Shown: piece after piece, positions 1 through 8,700 of the stretch
How the letters are laid out: each line of letters starts with the position of its first letter
Position numbering within the stretch: the first letter of the stretch is position 1
Source of the DNA: Collimonas sp. OK607
Lineage (GTDB): Bacteria; Pseudomonadota; Gammaproteobacteria; Burkholderiales; Burkholderiaceae_D
Direction of reading: 5' to 3'
Assembly (NCBI RefSeq): GCF_900111995.1
Contig: NZ_FOKF01000027.1
Coordinates: forward strand, 1 to 64,000
Length of the DNA: 64,000 bases
The notes under the pieces: model-generated
The model's input: only the letters and a program-made list of their open reading frames with translations
Databases searched by the model: none
Told to the model about the DNA's origin: nothing
Position numbers and translations under genes: made by a program

Positions 1-248
1 ACCTGAGAGTCCGGCAACGCCAAGCCGAGATCATCGAGTACTTCACTGATGGACTTGTGACGATATAGCGCCAATGCCACCATTAGCCAGACCACTTGCT
101 CGGCAGGCAGGCGGCGATGGCGGATGCTCGTTGCGTCGGTGCGCTGCACGGCCTGTTCAATCCATTCGACAGGCAAATGCTCTCCTAGCCGACGCCAGTC
201 AGGCGCTTCGAGGTGGTTTGCAAGGAAATGGAGAGTGTCATCGAGCAT
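1..248 (-). CDS. IS4-family transposase, N-terminal fragment (cut by window edge)
   Basis: Translating the minus strand from the ATG at 248 gives an open frame to base 1, beginning MLDDTLHFLANHLEAPDWRR and continuing with LPVEWIEQAV and LPAEQVVWLMVALALYRH. This is the pattern of the IS4 transposase N-terminal domain that precedes the DDE catalytic domain. About 82 residues are visible. The frame opens just after the TAA near 314, so a few upstream non-ATG starts are possible, but ATG 248 is the best choice. No stop or frameshift is seen here. The catalytic part lies outside the window, so activity cannot be assessed. Confidence 0.8.
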   Translation of the reverse strand, partial: MLDDTLHFLANHLEAPDWRRLGEHLPVEWIEQAVQRTDATSIRHRRLPAEQVVWLMVALALYRHKSISEVLDDLGLALPDSQ

Positions 249-287
249 CGACACGCAGGTTAACAGCTGGCCCGAACGTTTACAAGC

Positions 288-328
288 CCAAAATAAAAAT
301 GCCGTCCAGTCTTAACTGAACGGCATTA
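288..328 (-). terminator. Hairpin terminator formed by the IS4-type end, downstream of livJ
   Basis: On the minus strand a 13-base stem (315-327 pairing with 298-310, one mismatch, loop of 4) is followed by TTTTTATTTT. This is a typical intrinsic terminator. It lies 40 bases after the livJ-type stop codon and just before the transposase start. It could therefore end livJ transcription and also shield the transposase from read-through. The outer arm is the IS terminal repeat itself. Confidence 0.75.
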
Positions 329-367
329 CCCGTCAGACGGGGCGTTTCCAGATGCTGCGCGAGACGA

Positions 368-1516
368 TTATTTTGTCACTGTCAGCAAAGTGCGTTTGCC
401 ATCCTTGTAGGTATACAAAGTCAGCGAACCGTCCTTGATGTCGCCCTTAGGGTCGAACGAGATCACGCCCGTCACGCCTTGGTGGTGAATCTTGGCCAGT
501 TCCGGCAAGTATTTTTTCGGATCGGACGACTTGGCTTTTTGCATGGCGTCAACCATTGTCATCAGCGCGTCGTATTCATACGGTGCGTAGATCACGACTT
601 CCTGGTTGAATCTCTTTTGGTACTTGGCCTTGAAGTCTTCCAGCGCTGCCTTGCCTGCATCTGGCACACCGCCAGCTTCGGCGCAGACTACCTGGTCGTC
701 TTTCAAGCCTGCACCGGCCAGCTTGGCCAGTTCAGTGGTGCACAAGCCGTCGCCGCCCATGTATTTGGCTTTGATGCCGAGCTGGTCCATCTGACGCAGC
801 ATCGGGCCGCCGACCGCATCCATGCCGCCGAAGAAAATCAGGTCGGGATTCTTGGCCTTGATCGAGGTCAGAATCGCGTTGAAGTCGGTAGCTTTGTCGG
901 TGGTGAACTGAGTGGCGACGATAGTACCGCCGGCCTTCTTGGCGCTCTTGGCGAACTCTTCCGCAACCCCTTGGCCGTACGCGGTACGGTCATCGATCAC
1001 GGCGATGTTCTTGGCCTTCAGTGTATTGATGGCGTAGCGGCCCAGGGTGCCGCCCAGCTGGCCATCATTGGCCACCACGCGGAACGCGGTGTTGAAGCCT
1101 TGCTGGGTGTACTTAGGATTGGTGGCGGATGGCGAGATTTGCGGAATGCCTGCATCGTAATAGATCTTCGATGCCGGGATGGTCGTGCCGGAATTCATGT
1201 GGCCGATAACACCCTTGACCTTGGCGTCCACCAGCTTCTGCGCAACTGCAGTGCCTTGTTTCGGATCGGATGCATCATCCTCGGAAGCCAATACGAAAGT
1301 AACTTTTTTACCGCCGATCATGGTGCCTTTGGCGTTCAGCTCCTCGATCGCCATCGTGGCGCCGTTTTCATTGTCCTTGCCGATGTGGGCGTTAGGACCT
1401 GTAAGCGGGCTGACTTGACCGATGGTGACGACTTCTTGAGCTGAAACTGGGCCGGCAAAGGCGAAAGCCATTGCAATTGCGCCAGCCAACGGAATCATTT
1501 TGATCTTGTTCTGCAT
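368..1516 (-). CDS. livJ: Branched-chain amino acid ABC transporter periplasmic binding protein (LivJ/LivK type)
   Basis: The 382-residue product is the periplasmic ligand-binding subunit of a Leu/Ile/Val-type ABC importer. Residues 1-26 form a Sec signal peptide (MQNKIKMIPLAGAIAMAFAF, then GPVSA and cleavage before QE). The mature part starts with VVTIGQVSPLTGPNAHIGKD, typical of type I periplasmic binding proteins of the HAAT family, and full length matches the family. An AGGAGG ribosome site sits 7 bases before the ATG. No livFGHM permease genes follow, so it is an orphan binding protein here. It is divergent from the Lrp-type regulator at 1694, which may control it. Exact ligand (branched-chain versus other amino acids) is inferred from family resemblance. 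Confidence 0.85.
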   Translation of the reverse strand: MQNKIKMIPLAGAIAMAFAFAGPVSAQEVVTIGQVSPLTGPNAHIGKDNENGATMAIEELNAKGTMIGGKKVTFVLASEDDASDPKQGTAVAQKLVDAKVKGVIGHMNSGTTIPASKIYYDAGIPQISPSATNPKYTQQGFNTAFRVVANDGQLGGTLGRYAINTLKAKNIAVIDDRTAYGQGVAEEFAKSAKKAGGTIVATQFTTDKATDFNAILTSIKAKNPDLIFFGGMDAVGGPMLRQMDQLGIKAKYMGGDGLCTTELAKLAGAGLKDDQVVCAEAGGVPDAGKAALEDFKAKYQKRFNQEVVIYAPYEYDALMTMVDAMQKAKSSDPKKYLPELAKIHHQGVTGVISFDPKGDIKDGSLTLYTYKDGKRTLLTVTK

Positions 1517-1693
1517 GAATATCCTCCTGAGGATTTAAAATAAAACAATCTAACTACAGTTTTACCGTCCGCTGCTTTTCTATTATTTATTCAGACTGAT
1601 CCGAATAAAGCAACGTTACAACATAAAAAACGCTTCGCATAGCGGTTTTTGCGAATTCTTAAGACAGCTGGCGCACCCCCTAATCTCCATGGC

Positions 1694-2203
1694 ATGAGCA
1701 AACAACACACCCTAGACAAAGTCGATCGAAAACTGCTGAACTTGCTGCAGCGCGACAATCAAATGCCGACCCGCACCCTGGCCGAAAAAGCGCACATTTC
1801 GCAGCCAACCTGCCTGCGCCGCTTGCGTGACTTGCGCGAGGCCGGCATCATCAGCGCCGATGTCTCCCTGGTCGATCCGTTCGCACTCGGTTACGGCATG
1901 CTGGCGTTTCTTGAAATCTCGCTGAACCACCAGTCGGACGAGCACATGCAGGAATTCGAACTGCGCATGAACAAGGAAGCCGAGGTCATGCAATGCTATT
2001 TCGTGTCCGGCGATTACGATTATTTTCTGGTCGTGCACGTGATCGATATGGATGCCTATTATCAGTTTGTGCGCAGGGTCATTTCGGGTTCCGGTAATGT
2101 CCGCCATTTCCAGTCTCGTTTTCCGATGAAGCGCGCCAAGTTCGTTACACGGGTCGCCTTCGACGAGAAGCCGGCAACGGTCGAGGTGCGCATCGCCAAG
2201 TGA
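1694..2203 (+). CDS. Lrp/AsnC-family transcriptional regulator
   Basis: A 169-residue leucine-responsive-type regulator. An N-terminal winged helix-turn-helix covers about residues 8-60 (DRKLLNLLQRDNQMPTRTLA, ISQPTCLRRLRDLREAGII). It is followed by a RAM ligand-binding domain (CYFVSGDYDYFLVV, RFPMKRAKFVTRVAF). I chose the ATG at 1694, starting MSKQHTLDKVD; an upstream in-frame ATG at 1649 would add 15 residues not typical of the family. The gene is divergent from the livJ-type gene and convergent with dadA. Members next to dadA often act as DadR-type activators or repressors of D-amino acid use; that role is inferred from position. Confidence 0.88.
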   Translation: MSKQHTLDKVDRKLLNLLQRDNQMPTRTLAEKAHISQPTCLRRLRDLREAGIISADVSLVDPFALGYGMLAFLEISLNHQSDEHMQEFELRMNKEAEVMQCYFVSGDYDYFLVVHVIDMDAYYQFVRRVISGSGNVRHFQSRFPMKRAKFVTRVAFDEKPATVEVRIAK

Positions 2204-2316
2204 TGCACTCGAACAGTGCGCCGAAACAACAAAAAAGCGGCGCGACTGATTCCCGCAGACACATACGCAAAAACCGCGCCATGTCACAGCCGATCGCCGT
2301 GGATAAAAAACAGATA

Positions 2317-2356
2317 AAAAAAGACCGATGCTGGCGACAGCATCGGTCTTTTTTAT
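2317..2356. terminator. Bidirectional intrinsic terminator between the lrp-type gene and dadA
   Basis: A perfect 11-base-pair stem (GACCGATGCTG 2323-2333, loop GCGA, CAGCATCGGTC 2338-2348) is flanked by an A-run on the left and TTTTTT on the right. It therefore works on both strands and separates two convergent genes. Confidence 0.92.
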
Positions 2357-2395
2357 TGCGTGCTCATTGCCTTGCTACAGCAGGCATGACGGCAA

Positions 2396-3712
2396 TCATG
2401 CCTGCACAGGGCGCGGCAAAATCAACGGTTGGGGTGCCTGTCGCGGCATGCCGGTAAAGGCAAAATCCACCTCCGGCCGGCGGCCCGAGACGATCTCGGC
2501 GATAGCGCGGCCGGAACCGCAACCCATGGTCCAGCCGAGCGTGCCATGGCCGGTATTGAGGAACAGGTTGCTGATTCTGGTCTTGCCGATATACGGCACG
2601 TTGGATGGCGTCATCGGGCGCAGGCCGGTCCAGTAAACCGGATTGTCGTAGTCGCAGCCGTCCGGGAACAGCTCGCGGGTACGACGTGTGATTGCTTCGC
2701 AACGCGTGGTGTTGAGTTCACGCGTGTAGCCGTTCAGTTCGCAGGTGCCGGCCACCCGCAGGCGGTCGCCCAGGCGTGACACCACCAGTTTGTAACCGTC
2801 GTCGGTCAGCGAGACGCTTGGCGCGGCTTCGGAATTGGTAATCTGATAGGTGGCGGAGTAACCTTTGCCCGGATAAATCATCAGCTCGATACCAAGCGGT
2901 TTCAGCAACGGTGTCGAGAAGCTGCCCATGGCAACCACGAAAGCGTCGGCATGCAGTACCTCGTGACGGCCGTCGGCATTGATGACTTCGACTCCGGTGA
3001 TCTTGGCGCCGGCGCCGCTGCCTTCAGTAATCAGGCGGGTGACACTGGTGTTGTACTGGAAATTTACGCCCGCTTCGGCGGCTTTATCGGCCAGGCCCGA
3101 GGTGAATTTATAGACGTCGCCGGATTCATCGGTGGCGGTAAAGTCGCCGCCGACGATTTTGTCGCGGATGCTGGCCAGGGCCGGTTCGATTTTCACCACT
3201 TCATCGGCGCTGATCGAGTCGCGCGGACAGCCCAGGTCGCGCATCAGTTTCGCGGCCGGCAGCGAGATATCGAATTCTTTTTGGTCGGTATAGAAATGCA
3301 GGATGCCGCGGGTCAGGCAATCGTAGTCGACACCGGTGTCGGCGCGTACGGCTTGCAAGGTCTGGCGGCTATATTCGCAGATGGCGACGATCTGGCGGAT
3401 ATTGTCGTTGGTGCGTGCCGGCGTGCATTCACGCAGGAAGTTCAACGCCCATTTCCATTGCAGCCATTCCGGACGAAAGCGATACAGCAACGGCGCATCT
3501 TCCTGCCCCAGCCATTTCAACACCTTCAACGGCGCTTGCGGATTGGCCCAAGGCTCGGCATGCGATACCGAAATCTGGCAACCGTTGGCAAAGCTGGTCT
3601 CCTGCGCCGCACCTGGCTGGCGTTCGATCACTGTCACATCGTGACCTTCCTTGTTCAGGAACCAGGCAGAGCTAGTGCCGATAACGCCGGCGCCCAATAC
3701 AATTACTTTCAT
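2396..3712 (-). CDS. dadA: D-amino acid dehydrogenase small subunit
   Basis: The 438-residue FAD-dependent enzyme oxidatively deaminates D-amino acids, chiefly D-alanine, at the inner membrane and passes electrons to the respiratory chain. The start is MKVIVLGAGVIGTSSAWFL with the GxGxxG dinucleotide-binding motif at residues 7-12. The C-terminal NTGHGTLGWTMGCGSGRA is the conserved FAD-contact region of DadA. I chose ATG 3712, where the N-terminal beta strand starts and a GGAG ribosome site lies just upstream; a longer frame from 3730 adds six unlikely residues. The alanine racemase gene dadX, which often follows dadA, is not adjacent. The neighbouring Lrp-type gene is a likely regulator. Confidence 0.93.
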   Translation of the reverse strand: MKVIVLGAGVIGTSSAWFLNKEGHDVTVIERQPGAAQETSFANGCQISVSHAEPWANPQAPLKVLKWLGQEDAPLLYRFRPEWLQWKWALNFLRECTPARTNDNIRQIVAICEYSRQTLQAVRADTGVDYDCLTRGILHFYTDQKEFDISLPAAKLMRDLGCPRDSISADEVVKIEPALASIRDKIVGGDFTATDESGDVYKFTSGLADKAAEAGVNFQYNTSVTRLITEGSGAGAKITGVEVINADGRHEVLHADAFVVAMGSFSTPLLKPLGIELMIYPGKGYSATYQITNSEAAPSVSLTDDGYKLVVSRLGDRLRVAGTCELNGYTRELNTTRCEAITRRTRELFPDGCDYDNPVYWTGLRPMTPSNVPYIGKTRISNLFLNTGHGTLGWTMGCGSGRAIAEIVSGRRPEVDFAFTGMPRQAPQPLILPRPVQA

Positions 3713-3869
3713 CTCATCTCCAAAAGCCACCGTTTTTAAACAAAATTACCGCTTTTCAATAGCGCTATTGTAAGAAAACATAGATTTTTTAGGCGATCAA
3801 AATGAGATCTATTTTTTTTGCTTTTATCTACGGCATTGCAAATAGTGATTGAAAATCAAAAAAATTACG

Positions 3870-4316
3870 CTAAATGTTTGTTTTTTTTAATTTGACTAAT
3901 TCCAGGCTTACTGCTCGGCAAATCACTTCATCCAGGGTCTGATGCAAGCCACTTCTGATTTGCGCCGCCATGCCTTCCACCGCAGTCTGCAACACGTCCG
4001 CCAGGCCGTCGCGGACCCGCTGCTCGATGACGAAATCGATCCGGTCCTGCAGTTGCTGCAATACTTTTTCCCTGACCTCCGCCTCGAGCCGCTCCCAGTC
4101 GTGCTGGCTCAGCGTGATTTCCCGCTGGGCCGAGGGCAACTCGAAACTGTCTTCATCCTCGATGGCCGATGTCGACGCCGATGGTGATGTCGACGCCGCC
4201 ACTTCAGCGTTGACAATAGCCGCTGGCGGCGTCTCTATAATGTCGGTCAAAGTCGGTAGCGGAACAATGACCTCGGTCAATAAAGGGATATTCGCGTCAA
4301 GCTTGCTGTTGTTCAT
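3870..4316 (-). CDS. Hypothetical protein downstream of holC
   Basis: A 148-residue protein that I do not recognise. The N-terminal half is acidic and rich in Pro/Ala/Ser (LTEVIVPLPTLTDIIETPP) and looks disordered. The C-terminal half (from about residue 75) is strongly helical and amphipathic (WERLEAEVREKVLQQLQDRI, VRDGLADVLQTAVEGMAAQI). No signal peptide or membrane segment is visible. I chose the ATG at 4316 (MNNSKLDANIPLL), 11 bases after holC, with a GAGG ribosome site; starts at 4346 or 4334 would overlap holC. It is probably co-transcribed with holC. Placement next to holC is common in related Burkholderiales, from memory, but no function is known to me. Confidence 0.65.
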   Translation of the reverse strand: MNNSKLDANIPLLTEVIVPLPTLTDIIETPPAAIVNAEVAASTSPSASTSAIEDEDSFELPSAQREITLSQHDWERLEAEVREKVLQQLQDRIDFVIEQRVRDGLADVLQTAVEGMAAQIRSGLHQTLDEVICRAVSLELVKLKKTNI

Positions 4317-4326
4317 CAGATATTCC

Positions 4327-4752
4327 TCAAACATTTTCAGCAACAAAATGGGTCAGCGGATAGCCGCGTTGCTGGTAGAAACGATAGCGCTCGCGCCCGC
4401 CGGCCTTGTCGTCTTCGGCCAGCGAGATGATTTCGAACATTCTTTCGAAGCGGGCGAAATGCTGTGGAGTCCTGCCGGACAGGTTGACCAGGATCTGGTG
4501 ATGCGGCCACTCGGTTTCTTCGTCGGCGGCCAGGATCACCGGGGTTTGTGCCGCCAGCGGATCGCCGGCCCTGACGTGCGGCAGGAAGTCGTGCTCGGAA
4601 AATGTCCAGAGTGCCTGGTCAAGCGTCGCCAGATCCTCGGCATTACTGCTCAATATGACGATCTGGCGTTGTGCCATGCGGGCTTTGCGCACCAGTCGGC
4701 AGGTGTACAGAAATTTGTCCGAGATATTGGTGTGAAAGTCGATTTGCGTCAT
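4327..4752 (-). CDS. holC: DNA polymerase III subunit chi
   Basis: The 141-residue product is the chi subunit of the polymerase III clamp loader, which bridges the holoenzyme to single-stranded-DNA-binding protein. Recognisable parts are the N-terminal MTQIDFHTNISDKFLYTCRL, the central LDQALWTFSEHDFLPH with downstream PVILA, and the C-terminal YRFYQQRGYPLTHF. Length matches the family (about 140-150). The usual upstream neighbour pepA is not present; a DUF4124/glutaredoxin-type gene lies upstream on the same strand instead, 27 bases away. Confidence 0.9.
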   Translation of the reverse strand: MTQIDFHTNISDKFLYTCRLVRKARMAQRQIVILSSNAEDLATLDQALWTFSEHDFLPHVRAGDPLAAQTPVILAADEETEWPHHQILVNLSGRTPQHFARFERMFEIISLAEDDKAGGRERYRFYQQRGYPLTHFVAENV

Positions 4753-4779
4753 GAGTAATGATAGTGGGGCGGCAATGTC

Positions 4780-5394
4780 TTAAAAGCGAAAACCGGGGGG
4801 CGCGTTACCTGCCGCCGGCAATGCGTCGCCGTTGCCGGCAGTGCTGGTAGTATTGGCGGCAGGCGCTGCGGATTTACCCGGGGAGGCGGCGCCAGGTGCG
4901 GCGGCTACCGGAGCAGCATTGCGATAAGTTTTTGGCAAACGATTGCTTTCGGGGTAACCGGCCGCGGTCAGCGCGGTACCCCAGGCGGTGGGCGAGAAGG
5001 TACTTTCCTTGTTGCTGCCAATGGTCAGCACGGGCACCTGGTCGTCCTTCGAGATTTTGTGTAATGCAGCAATGTCTTCATTGCTCTTCACGGTTTTTTC
5101 ACTGAACGGAATGCCGCGTTCGTTCAGCAGTTTGCGGCCATCGTCGCAGGGGATGCATTTTTCCGAGCTATACAGGGTGACAGGATGGTTCTTGACCGCC
5201 AGCGCCAGTTCATATGGCAGGCCGTCGCCGCTGTTGCTACCTTCGCCAGCGACGGCTTTTTGCGGTATCACCTTGCCAGCGGCCGGCGGCGTATCGCTAT
5301 AAGTTACCTTGCCATCCGGGCCGGTGGATTTATACAGTTGTGCCTGTACGCTAGCGGCCGACATCAGTAGAAAAAACGTTGCAGCGAATTTCAT
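4780..5394 (-). CDS. Secreted DUF4124 / glutaredoxin-like protein
   Basis: A 204-residue exported protein. The signal peptide is MKFAATFFLLMSAASVQA, followed by a DUF4124 domain (LYKSTGPDGKVTYSDTPPAA) and then a thioredoxin-fold glutaredoxin-like domain starting at HPVTLYSSEKCIPCDDGRKL. That domain has a CIPC redox pair and the cis-proline region DDQVPVLTIG. The last 45 residues are Ala/Pro-rich and low-complexity. I chose the ATG at 5394 because it begins directly at the signal peptide; ATG 5406 (MRVGMKF) is an alternative. The likely role is periplasmic thiol-disulfide handling, inferred from the domain pair. Confidence 0.75.
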   Translation of the reverse strand: MKFAATFFLLMSAASVQAQLYKSTGPDGKVTYSDTPPAAGKVIPQKAVAGEGSNSGDGLPYELALAVKNHPVTLYSSEKCIPCDDGRKLLNERGIPFSEKTVKSNEDIAALHKISKDDQVPVLTIGSNKESTFSPTAWGTALTAAGYPESNRLPKTYRNAAPVAAAPGAASPGKSAAPAANTTSTAGNGDALPAAGNAPPGFRF

Positions 5395-5467
5395 CCCAAC
5401 CCTCATCCTCTTCCCCTTGTTGTAGTAAGAATCGCCGACTCGCGGCGAAGGTTTTTCCGTGTTGCTA

Positions 5468-7561
5468 CTAACTGCTATGCCGCCATGCCGCCATGCCGCT
5501 ATGCCGCAGCAGGGCGTCGATACTCGGTTCGCGTCCGCGGAATGCCTTGAAAGATTCCAGCGCCGGACGTGAACCGCCGACGGCCAGGATTTCGTCGTGG
5601 AATTTTTTGCCAGTCTCCGCCGACACCACATTCCCACCGTGCGACGCCGCTTCTTCAAACGCACTATACGCATCTGCCGACAATACTTCAGCCCACTTGT
5701 AGCTGTAATAACCGGCAGCGTAGCCGCCGGCGAAAATGTGGCCGAAGGAGTGCTGGAAGCGATTGAACGGCGGTGGGTTGATGACCGCGATCCTGGCGCG
5801 TACCTGATTGATTACGTCTTGCACGCTTTGGCTGCCATACGGATCGTAATCGTCATGCAAGCGCATATCGAACAAGGAAAACTCAACCTGGCGCAGGGTT
5901 TGCAGGCCGGACTGGAAATTCCTGGCGGCGATCATCTTGTCGTACAGCGCACGCGGCAAGGGCTCGCCGCTTTCTGCCTCGGATGTCATGTGCTGCAAGA
6001 CTTCCCATTCCCAGCAAAAGTTTTCCATGAACTGCGAAGGCAATTCGACTGCATCCCACTCGACGCCGGAAATGCCGGATACGCCGATCTCGTCAACCCG
6101 GGTCAGCATGTGATGCAAGCCGTGGCCGAATTCGTGGAACAGGGTGATCACTTCATCATGCGTAAACAAAGCCGGTTTGACGACGCCTTCGATTACCGCC
6201 GGTGCGGTGAAATTACAGGTCAGGTAAGCAATCGGAGTTTGTATTTCACTGCCGACGCGGCGACGGGCGCGTGCATCGTCCATCCATGCGCCGCCACGCT
6301 TGCCGTTTCGGGCATACAGATCGAGATAGAACTGGCCGATCAGCTTGCCGTCTTTTTGGATCCGGAAAAACTTGACGTCCGGATGCCACACCGCAGCCTG
6401 GTCGGCGCTGATGTCGATGGAAAATAATTTTTGCACCAGTTGGAACAAGCCTTCGACCACCACCTGTTCCGGGAAATACTGTTTCACTTCTTGCTCGGAA
6501 AAAGCATAGCGCTGCTCGCGCAGTTTTTCGGCTGCGTAAGCCAGGTCCCAGGCTTCCAGCGAGGCCAGGCCCAGCTGTTCTGCGGCGAAGGCGCGCAGCT
6601 CGGCCAGATCTTGTTCGGCAAACGGCCGTGCGCGCTGGCCCAGGTCTTTCAGGAAATGCATCACTTCGGCAGGCGTTTTTGCCATCTTCGGCACCAGCGA
6701 CAGCTCGGCATAATTCTTGAAGCCCAGCAGTTTCGCTTCTTCATTGCGCAAGCGCAGGATCTCGACAATGTTGGCGCTGTTGTCCCATTCCGGCTTTTCG
6801 CCCAGCTCGGATGCCTTGGTCGCATTGGCGCGGTAGATTTTTTCACGCAAGCCGCGGTTGTCCGCATATTGCAGGATCGGGAAATAAGACGGGAAGTGCA
6901 GCGTAAATTTATACCCGGGCTTGCCATCCTGCTCGGCTGCGGCGCGTGCGGCCTGGCGCACGTCGTCCGGCAATCCTGCCAATTCGGCCTCGTCGCTGAC
7001 AAACAAGCCGTAGGAGTTAGTGGCGTCGAGAATGTTTTCCGAGAACCGGGTGGTGAGGGCTGCGTGTTTTTCCTGGATTTCGGCGAAACGGGTCTTCTTG
7101 GCCGGCGCGAGTTCTGCGCCACCCAGCTTGAAATCGCGCAGTGCGTTGTTGACTATCTTGCGCCGTGCCGCCGACAGATCGGCGAAATCGAGGTTGTTCT
7201 TGATGGCCTTGTACTTATCGAACAAGGCCAGGTTTTGCGCCAGCGCAGTCCAGAACTCGATCAGTTTCGGCTGGTTCTCGTTATACGCGGCACGCAATTC
7301 CGGTGTATCCGCTACCGCATTCAAATGGCTGACAATGCCCCAGGCTCGGCTCAATTTTTCGGTCACGTGCTCCAGCGGGACGACAAAATTGTCCCAGGTG
7401 ACGGCATCGGTCGACGCTTCCAGCAGGGCGACAACGGTATGCGCCTGCTTGAGCAGCGCGGCAATCGCCGGCGTGATGTCGGCCGGCGTTATTTTGTCGA
7501 ACTTGGCGAGGCCGGTAAAGTCGAGCAGGGGATTGCTGGCGTTGATAGCGGTAGATGTCAT
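5468..7561 (-). CDS. prlC: Oligopeptidase A (M3 zinc metallopeptidase)
   Basis: A 697-residue cytoplasmic thimet-type metallopeptidase that degrades short peptides, including cleaved signal peptides. The zinc motif HEFGH is at residues 476-480, followed downstream by the glutamate-bearing GVEWDAVELPSQFMENFCWE. Upstream parts such as NPLLDFTGLAKFDKITPADI are typical of the family. Start ATG 7561 is chosen because the homologous N-terminus begins there; the frame upstream is Arg/His-rich and overlaps folD. The conserved core ends at EPSIDALLRHSG. The last residues (MAAWRHSS) come from an 8-base tandem repeat, so the C-terminus may be variable. folD lies immediately upstream (5-base gap). Confidence 0.93.
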   Translation of the reverse strand: MTSTAINASNPLLDFTGLAKFDKITPADITPAIAALLKQAHTVVALLEASTDAVTWDNFVVPLEHVTEKLSRAWGIVSHLNAVADTPELRAAYNENQPKLIEFWTALAQNLALFDKYKAIKNNLDFADLSAARRKIVNNALRDFKLGGAELAPAKKTRFAEIQEKHAALTTRFSENILDATNSYGLFVSDEAELAGLPDDVRQAARAAAEQDGKPGYKFTLHFPSYFPILQYADNRGLREKIYRANATKASELGEKPEWDNSANIVEILRLRNEEAKLLGFKNYAELSLVPKMAKTPAEVMHFLKDLGQRARPFAEQDLAELRAFAAEQLGLASLEAWDLAYAAEKLREQRYAFSEQEVKQYFPEQVVVEGLFQLVQKLFSIDISADQAAVWHPDVKFFRIQKDGKLIGQFYLDLYARNGKRGGAWMDDARARRRVGSEIQTPIAYLTCNFTAPAVIEGVVKPALFTHDEVITLFHEFGHGLHHMLTRVDEIGVSGISGVEWDAVELPSQFMENFCWEWEVLQHMTSEAESGEPLPRALYDKMIAARNFQSGLQTLRQVEFSLFDMRLHDDYDPYGSQSVQDVINQVRARIAVINPPPFNRFQHSFGHIFAGGYAAGYYSYKWAEVLSADAYSAFEEAASHGGNVVSAETGKKFHDEILAVGGSRPALESFKAFRGREPSIDALLRHSGMAAWRHSS
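5477..5508. repeat. 8-bp tandem repeat (4 copies) at the 3' end of prlC
   Basis: ATGCCG recurs at 5477, 5485, 5493 and 5501, giving four copies of ATGCCGC(C/T) with an 8-base period. The period is not a multiple of three, so gain or loss of one copy would change the reading frame of the last codons of prlC. Confidence 0.85.
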
Positions 7562-7566
7562 TGCAA

Positions 7567-8412
7567 TTACATTCTTTCTGCGGCTTCGATGGTGTTGACC
7601 AACAACATGGTGATGGTCATCGGGCCGACGCCGCCTGGTACCGGGGTGATGTAGCCGGCGACTTCCTTGGCGTTGGCAAAGTCGACGTCGCCGCACAGCT
7701 TGCCGTTATCGTCGCGGTTCATGCCGACGTCGATCACGGCGGCGCCGGGCTTGATCATGTCGGCGGTAACGATATTGCGTTTGCCGGTAGCCACCACCAG
7801 GATATCGGCCATGCGGGTATGCAGCCCGAGATCGCGCGTCTTCGAATTACAGATGGTGACAGTGGCGCCGGCTTGCAACAGCAGCATGGCTTGCGGTTTG
7901 CCGACGATATTCGAGGCGCCGACGACCACTGCATGGGCGCCGCGCACCGGGAAGTTGACCGATTCCAGCATTTTCATCACGCCGTAAGGCGTACACGGGC
8001 GGAACAGCGGCTGGCCAGTCATCAACAGGCCGGCATTGCTGATATGGAAGCCGTCGACGTCTTTTTCCGCGGCGATGGCTTCGATCACTTTGTGGGCATC
8101 GATGTGGGCCGGCAATGGCAATTGCACCAGGATGCCGTTGATCTTCGGATCGTGATTCAAGGCATCGATACGCGCCAGCAGGGCTGCTTCGGTCAGGTCC
8201 GCATCGTATTTCTCCAGCACAGAATACAAGCCGTTGTCTTCGCACGCCTTGACCTTGTTGCGGACATACACCTGCGAAGCCGGGCTGTCGCCGACCAGGA
8301 TCACCGCCAGGCCAGGCTGCTTGCCCTGTGCGGTCAGTGCGGCGGCACGCTTGGCGACATCGGCGCGCAGTTGTTTAGAAAGGAGGTTTCCGTCAATCAG
8401 TTGAGCTGGCAT
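7567..8412 (-). CDS. folD: Bifunctional methylenetetrahydrofolate dehydrogenase / cyclohydrolase
   Basis: The 281-residue enzyme interconverts 5,10-methylene-, methenyl- and 10-formyl-tetrahydrofolate with NADP, supplying one-carbon units. Family hallmarks are all visible: the catalytic region [13 protein letters not shown] with Tyr49 and Lys53, QLPLPAHID, the [10 protein letters not shown] segment, the NADP-binding GASNIVGKP, and the C-terminal [16 protein letters not shown]. Length is normal. It is divergent from gshA (288-base gap) and upstream of prlC on the same strand. Confidence 0.96.
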   Translation of the reverse strand: MPAQLIDGNLLSKQLRADVAKRAAALTAQGKQPGLAVILVGDSPASQVYVRNKVKACEDNGLYSVLEKYDADLTEAALLARIDALNHDPKINGILVQLPLPAHIDAHKVIEAIAAEKDVDGFHISNAGLLMTGQPLFRPCTPYGVMKMLESVNFPVRGAHAVVVGASNIVGKPQAMLLLQAGATVTICNSKTRDLGLHTRMADILVVATGKRNIVTADMIKPGAAVIDVGMNRDDNGKLCGDVDFANAKEVAGYITPVPGGVGPMTITMLLVNTIEAAERM

Positions 8413-8700
8413 AGTGGTGGCGTGAAAATTGAAAGCAAAGCAGGATTATAAGGGGTGCGCCCCCATAAGTTTGCGCCGACAGCGAGTTCCTTGCGGATTC
8501 TTGTAAATTTGCTGAAGATTGCCTATTTGATAAAATGCAGTGTCGACCAGCGCGCAGCCAGTACGTTGTCGACGCGATTTTCACCTGTCGATTGCGCTCC
8601 GGGCGACATCCAACGCGTTCTTTCATTTTCGGCTATTCTCGCCTTCTACGACCCGAGTTACGGGCAGCAATAACGTCGCGAAACCAAAAATCACGAAATC

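Larger units (their letters stand above)
1..328 (-). mobile_element. IS4-family insertion sequence, left end (element continues beyond window)
   Basis: The minus strand starting at 328 reads TAATGCCGTTCAGTTAAG, which fits the classic IS4-type terminal inverted repeat (IS4 itself ends TAATGCCGATCAGTTAAG, from memory). A transposase reading frame starts 80 bases inside it and runs off the window edge. The same end sequence recurs in a short MITE-like element at 52165-52246. The other end and the target duplication lie outside the window, so completeness cannot be judged. Confidence 0.8.

Noticed and set aside
6431-7654. 407-codon open frame antisense to prlC/folD
   Set aside because: Same reason: prlC and folD are clear on the other strand and the antisense translation shows no family motif or ribosome site.
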